Source: Mariprofundus micogutta (GTDB lineage: Bacteria > Pseudomonadota > Zetaproteobacteria > Mariprofundales > Mariprofundaceae). Taken from it: a DNA stretch of 64,000 nucleotides. The notes under the pieces are model-generated. The model did no database searches and was not told the origin of the DNA. It saw only the letters and a list, made by a program, of their open reading frames with translations. The stretch covers positions 1 through 64,000 of the forward strand of contig NZ_BDFD01000009.1 of the NCBI RefSeq assembly GCF_001895085.1, given 5' to 3'. This document shows positions 7,894 through 17,125 of this stretch, in pieces; the stretch's first letter is position 1, and each line of letters starts with the position of its first letter. The translations under genes were made by a program, and so were the position numbers.

Positions 7894-10800
7894 TTAAACC
7901 ACCACTCCATTGACGGCTGCCATTGGCAGTCCCCTTGGCGCTTTGGCCCTGGGGATGAGATAAACCTCTTTTAACTCATCCTCATCGATGCTCGTTGCAC
8001 GCTTCTCCGTACCCACCCTTACGCCGTCCTTGATAGTCACAGGTGCAGCATCGCGCAAACCTTTGGAGCCCTTCTTCATCGTGATTGCAGTGACTCCCTT
8101 GCCTTTAGCGATCAGAGGAAACTCATCTTTTGCAATGACTCCCATGCGCCCGTCGGAATCAATGAAAGCGAATGCATCATGTGCCGGATTGATCTCGCGG
8201 ATGCAGAGCAACTTCGAACCGCTCGGGAAGTTGATAAAGGCTTTGCCTTTCTTGTTTGCCGAAAGCATGGATTCACCCATAGCCCGGAATGCATGCCCTG
8301 CCGTGGTTACGACGAGATATTCAGAGTCGTCCCTGATCATCACCATTCTTGTGGGTGCCTCATTGATACTGAACACGAAAGATTTTGAAATCGGTTCCCC
8401 GTTTCCGCGCCCGCCTGCCAGGTCTGCGGCGAGCATGCTGAAGGCGCGCCCTTTGCGTCCGATCAGTACCAGCATGTCCGTGGTATGACCTGCTGCTGCA
8501 TCGAGTAGTCTGTCCCCTTCCCTGAATTTAAGTCCCTTCAGGTCAACATTGCTGCTGCGCATGCCCTTCAGCCAGCCCTGCCTGGAGAGAATTGCAGTGA
8601 TCGGCTCACGAGCAACTGTCTGCTGCTTACTCATGGTGCGCGCTTTCGCTACACTGGCATCCACCACTGTTCGTCTCTCATCACCGAATCTGGCCAGCGC
8701 ATCTTTCAGTTCACCGGTGATATGTTTCCAGCGGTGAGCATGATCATCAACAATCAGCTCCAGCTCCGCTTTTTCCTGCAGCAGTTTTGCATGCTCATTC
8801 ATCAGCTTCATTTCATCGAGTTTACGCAACTGTGCGAGGCGCAACTCAAGGATGGCAATGACCTGTTCTTCATTAAAGCCGTATTTCTGCATCAGGATAG
8901 GTTTTGGTTTGTCGTTGTCATAGATCGTCTGAACAATCTCCATGACATTCGGATAAACAACAAACAACCCTTCAAGGATATTGGTGCGTTTATTGATCTC
9001 GGCCAAACGTACCTCTGCCCTTCTCATCACGATTCCTTCCCTGTTATCGAGGAAGGAGTTGAGCATATCATCCAGCGAAAATAGGCTTGGCAGGCGATAG
9101 CGATCCCCATTCGGGGCATCCATCCATTTCTCCAGCGCATAAGTGGCATACTGGATGGTGACCTGCAGATTAGTGGCCGAGAAGAGATGTAACATGATCT
9201 GTTCTGCATCAAGGTTTCTTGATTTCGGCTCGATAACAATACGGATGCCTTCCGCAGACGATTCATCTCGTAAATCTGAAATCATCGGCAACTGGCGTGA
9301 TTCGGCAATCGTCTTGTCTGAAATACGTGCGCCCATTTCGATCAGCAGCGGTGACTTTTCAATACCGTAGGGAAGCTCCGTGACAATGATTTGCCACATG
9401 CCTTTGCCAATATCTTCCTTATGCCATTTACTGCGCAGCAGCATTTTACCGTAACCACTGGCATACATCTTCTCCAGCTCATCTTCGCTGCTGGTGATAA
9501 TACCGCCACCGGGAAAGTCCGGTGCAGTGATATGCTTGCGAACCAGCGCAAAGTCCCTGTTCGATGCCCCCGCCCCGGTTCTGCTTCTGCGTTTGCACAG
9601 CGCAATACATGCCCCCAGCAGTTCAGAGAGGTTATGCGATGGTATTTCAGTCTTAAAGCCTACGGCCGGATTGCCTGTACTTGAGTTCATCAGAATCCAC
9701 GGGAATGGTGCAGGCAGCAGCATCGGCTCCTTGTCCTGATCATCATAGTTGGGCTGATAAGGCGTGATACCATCTTTCAAATCACTGCTGAGCATCGCTT
9801 CAGCAATCGGTGTAATTCTTGCTTCGGTATAACGCATGGCAGCGGCTGAATCGCCATCAATGGAACCGAAGTTGCCCTGACCGTCCACCAGCGGATAACG
9901 CATTGCCCAGGGCTGAGCCATACGCACCATAGCCCCGTACACAGCCGAATCACCGTGTGGATGATATTTACCGATCACATCACCAACCACACGTGCCGAT
10001 TTCTTGGTTTTGGTGTTTGATCTGAGCTGCAGCTTCTCCATCGCATAGAGAATGCGACGATGAACAGGTTTTAATCCATCCCGCACATCGGGAATGGCGC
10101 GATCACCCACCACTTTAAGGCCGTAGCTGCGGTAGAGTTCGCGGAACACTGTTTCAAATGGAGCGATGGCGTTATTGCCTGATTCATAGGGTGTAAAGCG
10201 AGGCTCCAGATCATCAAGGTCATCGGTCACATCGCTCGGGTCATCGAATAATTGATCGTCCGGAATATTCAGAAACCTGGCTTCCTCGATCTCTTTGCCC
10301 ATCAGCAGATCACGGCGCTGGCCTGCATCATCGCCCATCAGCTTTGTAACGAGCGCATCCATACGCTGCGCATCCTCAGGGCTCACCTGTACCAGCACGC
10401 GGTTTTCAAAATCCATACAGGTCTCTTTCAATTCCGGCGGATTCATCTCACCAAGACCTTTGAAGCGGATGTATTCAATCTTCTTTTTCTCTGCCAGAGC
10501 CATGGCTCTCAGGCCATCGAGCTCTTCTTCATCCTGAGCATAGTGTTTCTGCTTACCTATGGTGACCCCGTATAGTGGCGGCTGAACGATAAATACACGC
10601 CCTGCCTCTACCATTGGTCGCATCTGCCGCCAGAAGAAGGTGAACAGCAGAGTCTGGATATGACTGCCGTCAATATCCGCATCGGTCATCACCACAATTT
10701 TGCCGTAACGTCTTCTCTCAATATCACAGTTTTCACCAATGCCTGTGCCAATTGCAGTGATTAGATCGGCTACAGCTTCACTGTTGGCTGCATCGGTCGA

Positions 10801-12168
10801 TGTGACACCTTCACAGTTCAGTATTTTACCTTTTAACGGGAAGATCGCCTGCAGATCGCGGTCATTGGCCTGCTTGGCAGAACCGCCCGCAGAATCACCC
10901 TCCACAAGGTAGAGTTCTGTATCTTCAATATCATTGCTACGGCAATCCAGAAGCTTGCCCGGCAACGGCGTTCTGCCTGTAAAAGACTTGCGATCCACCT
11001 TTTTGGTTTTACCGCTTTCTGCTGCCGTACGCGTAGTTGCACGCTCAATAATGAGCTTCATCCAACTATCAGAAATTTCCGCATCACGATTGAGCCAAAG
11101 GGCCGCAGAATCATTAATCACTCCACCGACAAACTTGGTGGCTTCGGAAGAGGTCAGTTTCTGTTTCGTCTGCCCTTCAAAGGATATATCCTGAATGTAC
11201 ACCGAAAGCCCGAGCTGGCTGTTGGTCATGATATCAGATGCAGCGATGCGGGTCTTTTTGCCGAGCAGTTTTTTCAACTCAGGACGCATGTCGATGTATT
11301 CGCGCACAGCCTTGAGCAGACCCGACTCAAAACCTTTTTCATGCGTACCACCGCGAGGAGTTGGTACAGTATTCACATAGGATCTGGTATAGATCGGGGT
11401 GGTTTCAGCAAAGGATGCAAAGAACCAATGCACCTTCTCCATATCCCCAAGCTGACCGGAGAATTCGAACATCGGAGACTCTTCCATGCGCGAAGTCATA
11501 AATTCGGAAAGGCCATTCTTGAAGCAGAAAGTCTCATCTTCCAGACCGGGCGCTTTGAACACCACCTCCAGCCCCGGAATCAGGATTGCTTTGTCCATCG
11601 CCTGCTGGCGCAACTGCTGCACGCGGAACTTGGCGCGTTCATAATATTTCGGATTGGGCGAGAACCTGATCTTTGTGCCATGCGTACGAGGACCACATGT
11701 TCCAATCTGTTTGATCTTCTCGACTGTGCGCCCGTTTTCAAGGCGAATAAACCACTCTCCCCCATCACGTTTCACAGTCGCTTCCAGCCATGATGAAAGC
11801 GCATTGGTGACGGTGATACCGACTCCGTGCAGACCACCGGATACCTTATAGGCATTATGATCGAACTTGCCACCGGCCTTGTCCTTGGTAAGCACCAGCT
11901 CAACGCCGGATATGCCATCCTGATTTGCTTTCACAGGAATACCGCGCCCGTTATCTGAAATGCTTACAACATTCTCTGATTCCAGCTCTACGATGATCTT
12001 TGAGCAGTATCCGCCAATCGCCTCATCGCCACAGTTATCCAGCACTTCCTGTGCAATATGATGGCAGCCAAGTTCCGTGCCCGTATCGGTATACATATTC
12101 GGCCGCAACTGGATATGAGAAATCCCATCGAGGTCTTTAATCGAATCGATATCGTAATCTGCACTCAT
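7894..12168 (-). CDS. Fused ParE-ParC: single-chain DNA topoisomerase IV
   Basis: One uninterrupted 1424-residue frame. Residues 1 to about 635 are a complete ParE: GHKL ATPase with catalytic Glu41 (QEVLDN), SDNGRGIP (71-78), GGLHGVG (111-117), transducer domain, and TOPRIM with [10 protein letters not shown] (Glu423) and DxDxD at Asp496/498/500. An acidic linker (about 636-665, [14 protein letters not shown]) leads into a complete ParC from about 667: winged helix with GKYHPHGDS, catalytic Tyr780 in AAMRYTEAR, the coiled-coil gate, and a C-terminal DNA-wrapping domain (about 1190-1424). Normal ParE and ParC are separate proteins of about 630 and 750 residues, so the total is a full fusion. 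Details match ParE/ParC better than GyrB/GyrA (for example CHHIAQEV and ISDLRDES). AAGGA lies ten bases ahead of the ATG. It should decatenate chromosomes as a homodimer. Confidence 0.95.
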   Translation of the reverse strand: MSADYDIDSIKDLDGISHIQLRPNMYTDTGTELGCHHIAQEVLDNCGDEAIGGYCSKIIVELESENVVSISDNGRGIPVKANQDGISGVELVLTKDKAGGKFDHNAYKVSGGLHGVGITVTNALSSWLEATVKRDGGEWFIRLENGRTVEKIKQIGTCGPRTHGTKIRFSPNPKYYERAKFRVQQLRQQAMDKAILIPGLEVVFKAPGLEDETFCFKNGLSEFMTSRMEESPMFEFSGQLGDMEKVHWFFASFAETTPIYTRSYVNTVPTPRGGTHEKGFESGLLKAVREYIDMRPELKKLLGKKTRIAASDIMTNSQLGLSVYIQDISFEGQTKQKLTSSEATKFVGGVINDSAALWLNRDAEISDSWMKLIIERATTRTAAESGKTKKVDRKSFTGRTPLPGKLLDCRSNDIEDTELYLVEGDSAGGSAKQANDRDLQAIFPLKGKILNCEGVTSTDAANSEAVADLITAIGTGIGENCDIERRRYGKIVVMTDADIDGSHIQTLLFTFFWRQMRPMVEAGRVFIVQPPLYGVTIGKQKHYAQDEEELDGLRAMALAEKKKIEYIRFKGLGEMNPPELKETCMDFENRVLVQVSPEDAQRMDALVTKLMGDDAGQRRDLLMGKEIEEARFLNIPDDQLFDDPSDVTDDLDDLEPRFTPYESGNNAIAPFETVFRELYRSYGLKVVGDRAIPDVRDGLKPVHRRILYAMEKLQLRSNTKTKKSARVVGDVIGKYHPHGDSAVYGAMVRMAQPWAMRYPLVDGQGNFGSIDGDSAAAMRYTEARITPIAEAMLSSDLKDGITPYQPNYDDQDKEPMLLPAPFPWILMNSSTGNPAVGFKTEIPSHNLSELLGACIALCKRRSRTGAGASNRDFALVRKHITAPDFPGGGIITSSEDELEKMYASGYGKMLLRSKWHKEDIGKGMWQIIVTELPYGIEKSPLLIEMGARISDKTIAESRQLPMISDLRDESSAEGIRIVIEPKSRNLDAEQIMLHLFSATNLQVTIQYATYALEKWMDAPNGDRYRLPSLFSLDDMLNSFLDNREGIVMRRAEVRLAEINKRTNILEGLFVVYPNVMEIVQTIYDNDKPKPILMQKYGFNEEQVIAILELRLAQLRKLDEMKLMNEHAKLLQEKAELELIVDDHAHRWKHITGELKDALARFGDERRTVVDASVAKARTMSKQQTVAREPITAILSRQGWLKGMRSSNVDLKGLKFREGDRLLDAAAGHTTDMLVLIGRKGRAFSMLAADLAGGRGNGEPISKSFVFSINEAPTRMVMIRDDSEYLVVTTAGHAFRAMGESMLSANKKGKAFINFPSGSKLLCIREINPAHDAFAFIDSDGRMGVIAKDEFPLIAKGKGVTAITMKKGSKGLRDAAPVTIKDGVRVGTEKRATSIDEDELKEVYLIPRAKAPRGLPMAAVNGVVV

Positions 12169-12483
12169 CTTAAATATGTCCTTTGCTTTGAATCTGGTAT
12201 GCCGAAACCCCGCCGATCAGAACAAACGGGAAGCTGAAGGCACTACTCTACACATGCATTACGGAGAAAATAACAGGGCTTGATGTGATGCATGGTATTC
12301 AACTGCGACCATACAACAAATCGGTCATCTTTTGCAAAAAGATTAGTGAGTTCACAATTAAATACAGGCAACGCTAATGAATGAGTTAACAATGGCATCC
12401 ACACACTGAAAAAAAGGTTCATCACGAAAGTCCGGGAAACAGTCTTTGTAAATAAGAACTGAAGGCGTTTCTCTCTTGCTATT

Positions 12484-12710
12484 ATGACGGAATTGTTTGT
12501 TCCAACTTTTCCAGAAAAGAAACGAAGCAAAGAAAACTGCCCGGCAATCTGCTTCTCCCTGCGTATTTATCGTTCAATGGGGCGAACCCTTTTTGATTCG
12601 AGCCTTGCATGGCTCTCACCCTTCGGGCGAGCTAAAGCTCGTCCAAATCTACTCTCCTGTAGATTTGTCTTTACCGCTAAAGAAAGGGGAATGCTCAGCT
12701 TTAGCAGAGT
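12484..12710. repeat. Palindrome-rich intergenic element
   Basis: At least four hairpins follow each other: GAGCC/GGCTC (12600-12615), CGAGC-TAAA-GCTCG (12628-12641), the perfect 9-bp stem CAAATCTAC/GTAGATTTG (12644-12667) and GCTAAAG/CTTTAGC (12676-12705). To their left stands an imperfect TTTTCCAGAAAAGAAACGAAGCAAAG tract, split here as TTTTCCAGAAAAG plus AAACGAAGCAAAG. The arrangement resembles composite intergenic repeats (REP/MITE-like) in other bacteria. It has no coding capacity I can support. Confidence 0.65.
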
Positions 12711-12787
12711 AGTAACTATTGAATGTATCTATTTAACAGGGATCAAAAGTTTTCTTCAGGCATGGCTCCCGCTAATGCGCGATAAAC

Positions 12788-12834
12788 CAAAAAAAAGCCC
12801 CCTGCCAATATTCAAAAGATCGGCAGAGGACTTT
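12788..12834 (-). terminator. serC terminator (39-bp hairpin element, copy B)
   Basis: Read on the minus strand, AAGTCCTCTGCCGATC pairs with ATTGGCAGGGGGCTT and is followed by eight T, 23 bases after the serC stop. The hairpin itself (12796-12834) is related to the element behind parEC at 7818-7856. Confidence 0.85.
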
Positions 12835-12856
12835 GATTGATCGAGCAGCTTGGTTG

Positions 12857-13939
12857 TCAGGCTTGGCTGCTTTCAAATTCCTTCATAAATGCAACCAGTG
12901 CATCCACACCCTCTTCCGGCATGGCGTTGTAGATGCTGGCGCGCATACCTCCAACAGAGCGATGACCCTTCAGGGTAATCAGTCCGTTTTCTGCTGCACT
13001 CTTCAAAAACGCGGCATCCAGATCAGCATCAGCCAAAGTGAATGGTACGTTCATCCATGAACGGCCATTTTTAGCCACTGGCGAGCCATAAAAGTCGCTG
13101 CTATCGATAACAGCATAGAGCTTGTCAGCTTTGCGCTTGTTAACTACAGCTATGGCTTCCAGACCGCCCTGCTCTTTGATCCATTCAAACACGAGACCAG
13201 CCATATACCATGCATAGGTCGCTGGAGTGTTATACATCGAATCATTATCCGCATGAGTCGCGTAATTGAACATGGTCGGCGTATTCGCTGATGCATTACC
13301 CAACAGATCATCACGGATAATTACAATGGTGAGGCCTGCAGGACCGATATTCTTCTGTGCTCCGGCATAGATCATGCCGAATTTGGACACATCAATCGGG
13401 CGCGAAAGAATCGTGGAAGACATATCAGCGATCAGTGGAACACCGTTGGTTTCAGGAATATAATCAAACTCAACACCGCCGATAGTTTCATTAGGCGTAT
13501 AATGCACATAAGCCGCATCAGGATTCAGATTCAGCTCTGCCTGCGTTGGCACAGTGGTAAAACCATTATCCGAAGTGTCAGCAACGATGTTCACGGTGCA
13601 GTAACGTTTGGCTTCGGCAATCGCCTTTTTGGACCACATGCCGGTATTTAGATAATCGGCACTGGTTTTATCACCCAGCAGGTTCAGCGGGATTGCAGCG
13701 AACTGGGAAGAAGCTCCCCCCTGAAGGAAAAGCACTTTGTAGTTGTCAGGAATGGCCATTACATCGCGCAGATCCTGCTCAGCTTTTGTAGCAATGGACA
13801 TGTACTCTTTGCCACGATGACTCATTTCCATAGTGGACATGCCTGAGCCATTCCAATCCAGCATTTCGGCTTGTGCGCGCTCGATTACTGCTGTCGGCAA
13901 CATTGCCGGACCTGCACTGAAGTTAAACTTTCTTGCCAT
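12857..13939 (-). CDS. serC: Phosphoserine aminotransferase
   Basis: PLP enzyme converting 3-phosphohydroxypyruvate and glutamate to phosphoserine, the second step of serine synthesis; it also serves pyridoxine synthesis. 360 residues, the normal length. [11 protein letters not shown] at the N terminus, the GGASSQF phosphate-binding stretch (74-80) and the PLP lysine Lys196 in [10 protein letters not shown] are present, as is the C-terminal [14 protein letters not shown]. It is monocistronic with its own terminator, about 8 kb from serA. Confidence 0.96.
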   Translation of the reverse strand: MARKFNFSAGPAMLPTAVIERAQAEMLDWNGSGMSTMEMSHRGKEYMSIATKAEQDLRDVMAIPDNYKVLFLQGGASSQFAAIPLNLLGDKTSADYLNTGMWSKKAIAEAKRYCTVNIVADTSDNGFTTVPTQAELNLNPDAAYVHYTPNETIGGVEFDYIPETNGVPLIADMSSTILSRPIDVSKFGMIYAGAQKNIGPAGLTIVIIRDDLLGNASANTPTMFNYATHADNDSMYNTPATYAWYMAGLVFEWIKEQGGLEAIAVVNKRKADKLYAVIDSSDFYGSPVAKNGRSWMNVPFTLADADLDAAFLKSAAENGLITLKGHRSVGGMRASIYNAMPEEGVDALVAFMKEFESSQA

Positions 13940-14049
13940 GATTTCGCTTCCTTTTCTTAGGCTAATTTCGAGAAGAGATGAACTGTAGCCCTGCGGTTTT
14001 TTTCAACGCGGGGAAGATACTCCGACAATGAGAATTCCTCAATGAGTGA

Positions 14050-14081
14050 ATAATAAAACCGGTGTACCTGCGTCAGGTACA
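14050..14081 (-). terminator. Probable terminator of the VOC gene
   Basis: TGTACCTG (14063-14070) and CAGGTACA (14074-14081) form a perfect 8-bp stem with a 3-base loop; on the minus strand it is followed by CCGGTTTTATTATT. It stands 20 bases behind the VOC stop codon. Confidence 0.55.
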
Positions 14082-14100
14082 GGCTGAACCCTGGATGCAG

Positions 14101-14460
14101 TTATAGCTCAGTGTCTGACCAGACTGCATACTCATTGCCATTCGGATCAGTAAAATGAAAGCGACGTCCGCCAGGAAAAGCAAAAATCGGCTTGATGATA
14201 ACACCACCGGCACGCTCAATGCTGGTTTGAGTCTGCTCTAGTGCTTTGCTGTAGAAAACGATCAGCGCGCTGCCATTTACTGTTGAAGCCGTCAAATCCG
14301 ACTTGAAGAAGCCACCATCCAGCCCTTGGTCTGAAAACGCCGTATATTCTGGTCCATAATCCACAAATGACCAGCCGAATGCAGCAGAAAAAAAAGCTTT
14401 CGTGGCTTCAAGGTTAGTTGCAGGAAATTCAACGTAATTGATCTTGCCGTGTTCATTCAT
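14101..14460 (-). CDS. VOC (glyoxalase/bleomycin-resistance) superfamily protein
   Basis: 119 residues with two beta-alpha-beta-beta-beta modules: INYVEFPATNLEATKAFFSAAFGW at the N terminus and GGRRFHFTDPNGNEYAVWS at the C terminus. These are small cytoplasmic metalloenzymes or binding proteins; the substrate cannot be told from sequence. The ribosome site AGGATAAAAAC precedes ATG 14460. The length and the glyoxalase-like ends are normal for the single-domain form. Confidence 0.85.
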   Translation of the reverse strand: MNEHGKINYVEFPATNLEATKAFFSAAFGWSFVDYGPEYTAFSDQGLDGGFFKSDLTASTVNGSALIVFYSKALEQTQTSIERAGGVIIKPIFAFPGGRRFHFTDPNGNEYAVWSDTEL

Positions 14461-14477
14461 GTTTTTATCCTCAGAAT

Positions 14478-14813
14478 CTATGGATGACCGTAGAATATAT
14501 AACTGGTCGAATAATCACTGAATTCAAAGTAGACCTTCTTTTCACCGGCATCAGCCCTCATATTAAAGTTTGCATCCAGAATACCGTAACCGAAGCGATA
14601 AGGGCGTGGTGTATCATCGCTCGTGCTGATAGCCGTGGACAGTTTATCAATTTTGATAAATCGCTTCACCAGCTTCTCGCCAGCATAAATTTCCAGCACT
14701 CCATCCGTACCAGTATAGTTCTGCACAACGCGGCTGATTTTATTTTGCTGTTCCTGAGTACAAGCGGACATAAAAAATGCCACCAGCAATACTGCAAAGA
14801 TTCGATTATGCAT
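14478..14813 (-). CDS. Small putative lipoprotein
   Basis: 111 residues from ATG 14813, the second of two adjacent ATGs behind GGAGGA; an upstream extension lacks a ribosome site. The signal peptide (about 1-20) ends in a lipobox-like FMSAC followed by TQEQQ, so processing at the Cys and envelope anchoring are expected. The rest is beta-rich (GVLEIYAGEKLVKRFIKIDKLS; KVYFEFSDYSTSYIFYG). I recognise no family. It lies 17 bases ahead of the VOC gene on the same strand. Confidence 0.75.
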   Translation of the reverse strand: MHNRIFAVLLVAFFMSACTQEQQNKISRVVQNYTGTDGVLEIYAGEKLVKRFIKIDKLSTAISTSDDTPRPYRFGYGILDANFNMRADAGEKKVYFEFSDYSTSYIFYGHP

Positions 14814-14898
14814 CATTCCTCCGTAAAGAAGTTTGTCTACCATCAACTCCATCATACAGATGCCGGAAAATAAACCCGTTCTGATTTAAATGAATGAG

Positions 14899-16977
14899 TT
14901 ATATCATATAATCCTTATCATCATCTGCATCTGGCCGGTAAACGCAGACACGGTTGCGTCCTAACTTTTTGGCTTGATACATCGCCCCGTCCGCTCTTTT
15001 CACCAGATCATTAAGATTATCAGCATGTTCAGGATAGAGACTGATACCGATACTGGCTCCAATCCGGCAATGGACCTCATCGACATCAAATGGACGTTTC
15101 ATGGAATTGAGCACTTTTTCCGCAATCGGCATCACGTGTGAGATATCATCCACACCTTCCATCAGGATGGTGAATTCATCGCCACCAATCCTGGCTACGG
15201 TATCCGATTCGCGTACACATTCGCGCAAACGAACAGCAATGGCTTTAAGCAAGCTATCGCCCACAGCATGTCCATGCATATCATTCACCGGTTTAAACCC
15301 GTCGATATCGACAAAAAGCAGTGCAACCGTATGTTTTGCCCGCTTGGCCATGGGCAAGGCATGCTCAATGCGATCAATAAACAGTTTGCGATTGGGAAGA
15401 TTTGTGAGTGAATCGTGATTAGCCAGATATTCAAGCTCATGATGAATACGCTTTTCTTCACTGATATCGAGAAAGGTGCTTACGCAATGCGTAATAGCCC
15501 CTGTGTCATCCCGCATACTACTGATGGTTAACCATTGTGGGTAAACTTCACCATTCTTGCGCCTGTTCCAGATTTCACCCTCCCAGTAGCCGAGGCTCAT
15601 CACTTTATCCCGCAACTGCTGATAAAAGTCTTCATCGTGCTCATCGGACTGCAACATGCCGGGCTTGCGCCCGATCACATCCTCGGCTTCATAACCAGTA
15701 ATTGCAGTGAAGGCAGGGTTCACCATAAGAATACGATGCTCTGCATCGGAAACGATAATGCCATTGGATACCGTATCCATCACTTTGGCTGCCAACTGCA
15801 TCTGCCGTTCAGCAACCTTTTGACGTGTAATGTCATGCGCGGCATAAATAAGCTGATGCTTGTTTTTACTGGGCTCCAGCATTGATACGCTGATCAGAAC
15901 AGGGATTTTTTCACCGGCTTTGTTGAGTATCTGCCGATCAATGCTATTGATGGCTGAACCGGCCTCAAGGCTTTCAGCTTCTTGTGGCGTCATCAAACCA
16001 CCCAATACAATTTCTGTAACCTGTTTACCCACCAGTTCGGAAGACTCGAATCCGAGCGTTAGGGAAACAGCCGGATTGATCATGATAATGATGCCGTCAT
16101 CATCGGTCACAAACAGCATATCCCCAAGTGAATAGATGATCTGATCCACATAACACTTTGAAACCGTGGTTTGTTCGAGACTCTCGGTCATATCATTAAA
16201 CGAATGACCCAGAGCAGCAATCTCATCCCCGTCACGGGTATCAACGCGGGCATCAAGATTACCTGCTGTGATATCCGCAGTGGCCTGCGTCATCTGATCA
16301 ATCGGTGCAAGGATACGGTTACGGATAATCATATAGCTGAGCCAGGACAGCATCAGCATGGCACCGGCAGCGATAAGACTCACGGTCAATGCAGTCTGCT
16401 GCAGTCCCAACGCTGTTTTTTCTGTGGAAAGTGTGAGCCTTAGAATTCCCCGGACAGGCGAAGCATCGTAACCATGGCAACTTGCACACTGTGCGTCCCT
16501 TTTGATCGGCAAGAGAAATGTCATATTGCTACCCTGCTCAAGCGTTACCGTCTGACCTGATGCAGCCTGCTCAACCGAACTGGCAGGCAGATCATCCTGC
16601 CGATGTAATGGCAAAGGCTCACGCATAAAGCGATTCTCTCCAATATAAGCATTGACCTGATTGATAGTGCGCAGATCCTGAAACGCATCATTGCCGTCAC
16701 GACGGAGAATCCCGATACGCTGCATATCGGGATGACTTCGAATTCGTTTGAGCCAGTCATGCACATAGAGCGCATCTCCGGCAGTCATCAGAGTCTTCAG
16801 ACTGGAAAGCATGGAGTTTGCCAGATTATCCGCTTCAGAACGCGCCTGGTCCGTAATCAGTTCACCCTGCTCTCGAATCAGGATGACCGAGGTAATGATA
16901 AAAGTCAGGGATAGAATGCCGACAAGCGGCAAAAGCAGACGCATCCTCAGGCTTTTATGCCAAGCTATGGGCTTCAC
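14899..16977 (-). CDS. Membrane diguanylate cyclase with periplasmic haem-binding sensor, HAMP and two PAS domains
   Basis: 692 residues from GTG 16977. TM1 about 13-33, periplasmic domain 34-195, TM2 about 197-217, HAMP 218-270, PAS 275-385, PAS 393-505, GGDEF 515-680. The periplasmic domain carries one c-type haem motif, CASCH (Cys164, Cys167, His168), just before TM2, as in redox or gas-sensing chemoreceptors and kinases of metal-reducing bacteria. The active site GGDEF (598-602) and the inhibitory RxxD (Arg589-Asp592) are intact, so it should make c-di-GMP with product inhibition. There is no EAL domain. The likely signal is periplasmic redox state or a small gas; that is inference. Confidence 0.93.
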   Translation of the reverse strand: MKPIAWHKSLRMRLLLPLVGILSLTFIITSVILIREQGELITDQARSEADNLANSMLSSLKTLMTAGDALYVHDWLKRIRSHPDMQRIGILRRDGNDAFQDLRTINQVNAYIGENRFMREPLPLHRQDDLPASSVEQAASGQTVTLEQGSNMTFLLPIKRDAQCASCHGYDASPVRGILRLTLSTEKTALGLQQTALTVSLIAAGAMLMLSWLSYMIIRNRILAPIDQMTQATADITAGNLDARVDTRDGDEIAALGHSFNDMTESLEQTTVSKCYVDQIIYSLGDMLFVTDDDGIIIMINPAVSLTLGFESSELVGKQVTEIVLGGLMTPQEAESLEAGSAINSIDRQILNKAGEKIPVLISVSMLEPSKNKHQLIYAAHDITRQKVAERQMQLAAKVMDTVSNGIIVSDAEHRILMVNPAFTAITGYEAEDVIGRKPGMLQSDEHDEDFYQQLRDKVMSLGYWEGEIWNRRKNGEVYPQWLTISSMRDDTGAITHCVSTFLDISEEKRIHHELEYLANHDSLTNLPNRKLFIDRIEHALPMAKRAKHTVALLFVDIDGFKPVNDMHGHAVGDSLLKAIAVRLRECVRESDTVARIGGDEFTILMEGVDDISHVMPIAEKVLNSMKRPFDVDEVHCRIGASIGISLYPEHADNLNDLVKRADGAMYQAKKLGRNRVCVYRPDADDDKDYMI

Positions 16978-17025
16978 GAAATAATTTCTCGCTCAGTGTG
17001 GCCACTTTCCATCGTCTCCCCCCAG

Positions 17026-17041
17026 TGTTGCCTAAGCAACA
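17026..17041. repeat. Short palindrome upstream of the haem-DGC gene
   Basis: TGTTGC-CTAA-GCAACA is a perfect 6-bp stem about 50 bases ahead of the GTG start of the cyclase and behind dbpA. It could be an operator or a leader hairpin; nothing decides between these. Confidence 0.35.
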
Positions 17042-17125
17042 TTCAGTTTGACGAGCGCTTTACCCCACTGTTTTACTCGGTTATACCCGATTTGTCAAAT
17101 GATAAGAGCACCAAAGCCATTAATC

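Larger units (their letters stand above)
12169..12856. other. 688-base gap between parEC and serC
   Basis: No gene is supported. The segment next to parEC (12169-12480) shows no clear structure and probably contains its promoter. The segment 12484-12710 is full of hairpins (separate entry). The serC terminator is at 12788-12834. ORFs that can be drawn here lack ribosome sites and family resemblance. Confidence 0.6.

Noticed and set aside
7894-12168. The fused topoisomerase as a GyrB-GyrA fusion
   Set aside because: Motifs and spacing ([37 protein letters not shown] order, and ISDLRDES) fit ParE/ParC, and no GyrA-box QRRGGKG-like sequence is present in the C-terminal domain.
12243-12530. Minus-strand ORF of 95 codons in the gap upstream of parEC
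   Set aside because: No ribosome site, no family resemblance, and its composition is that of non-coding DNA next to a hairpin-rich element.
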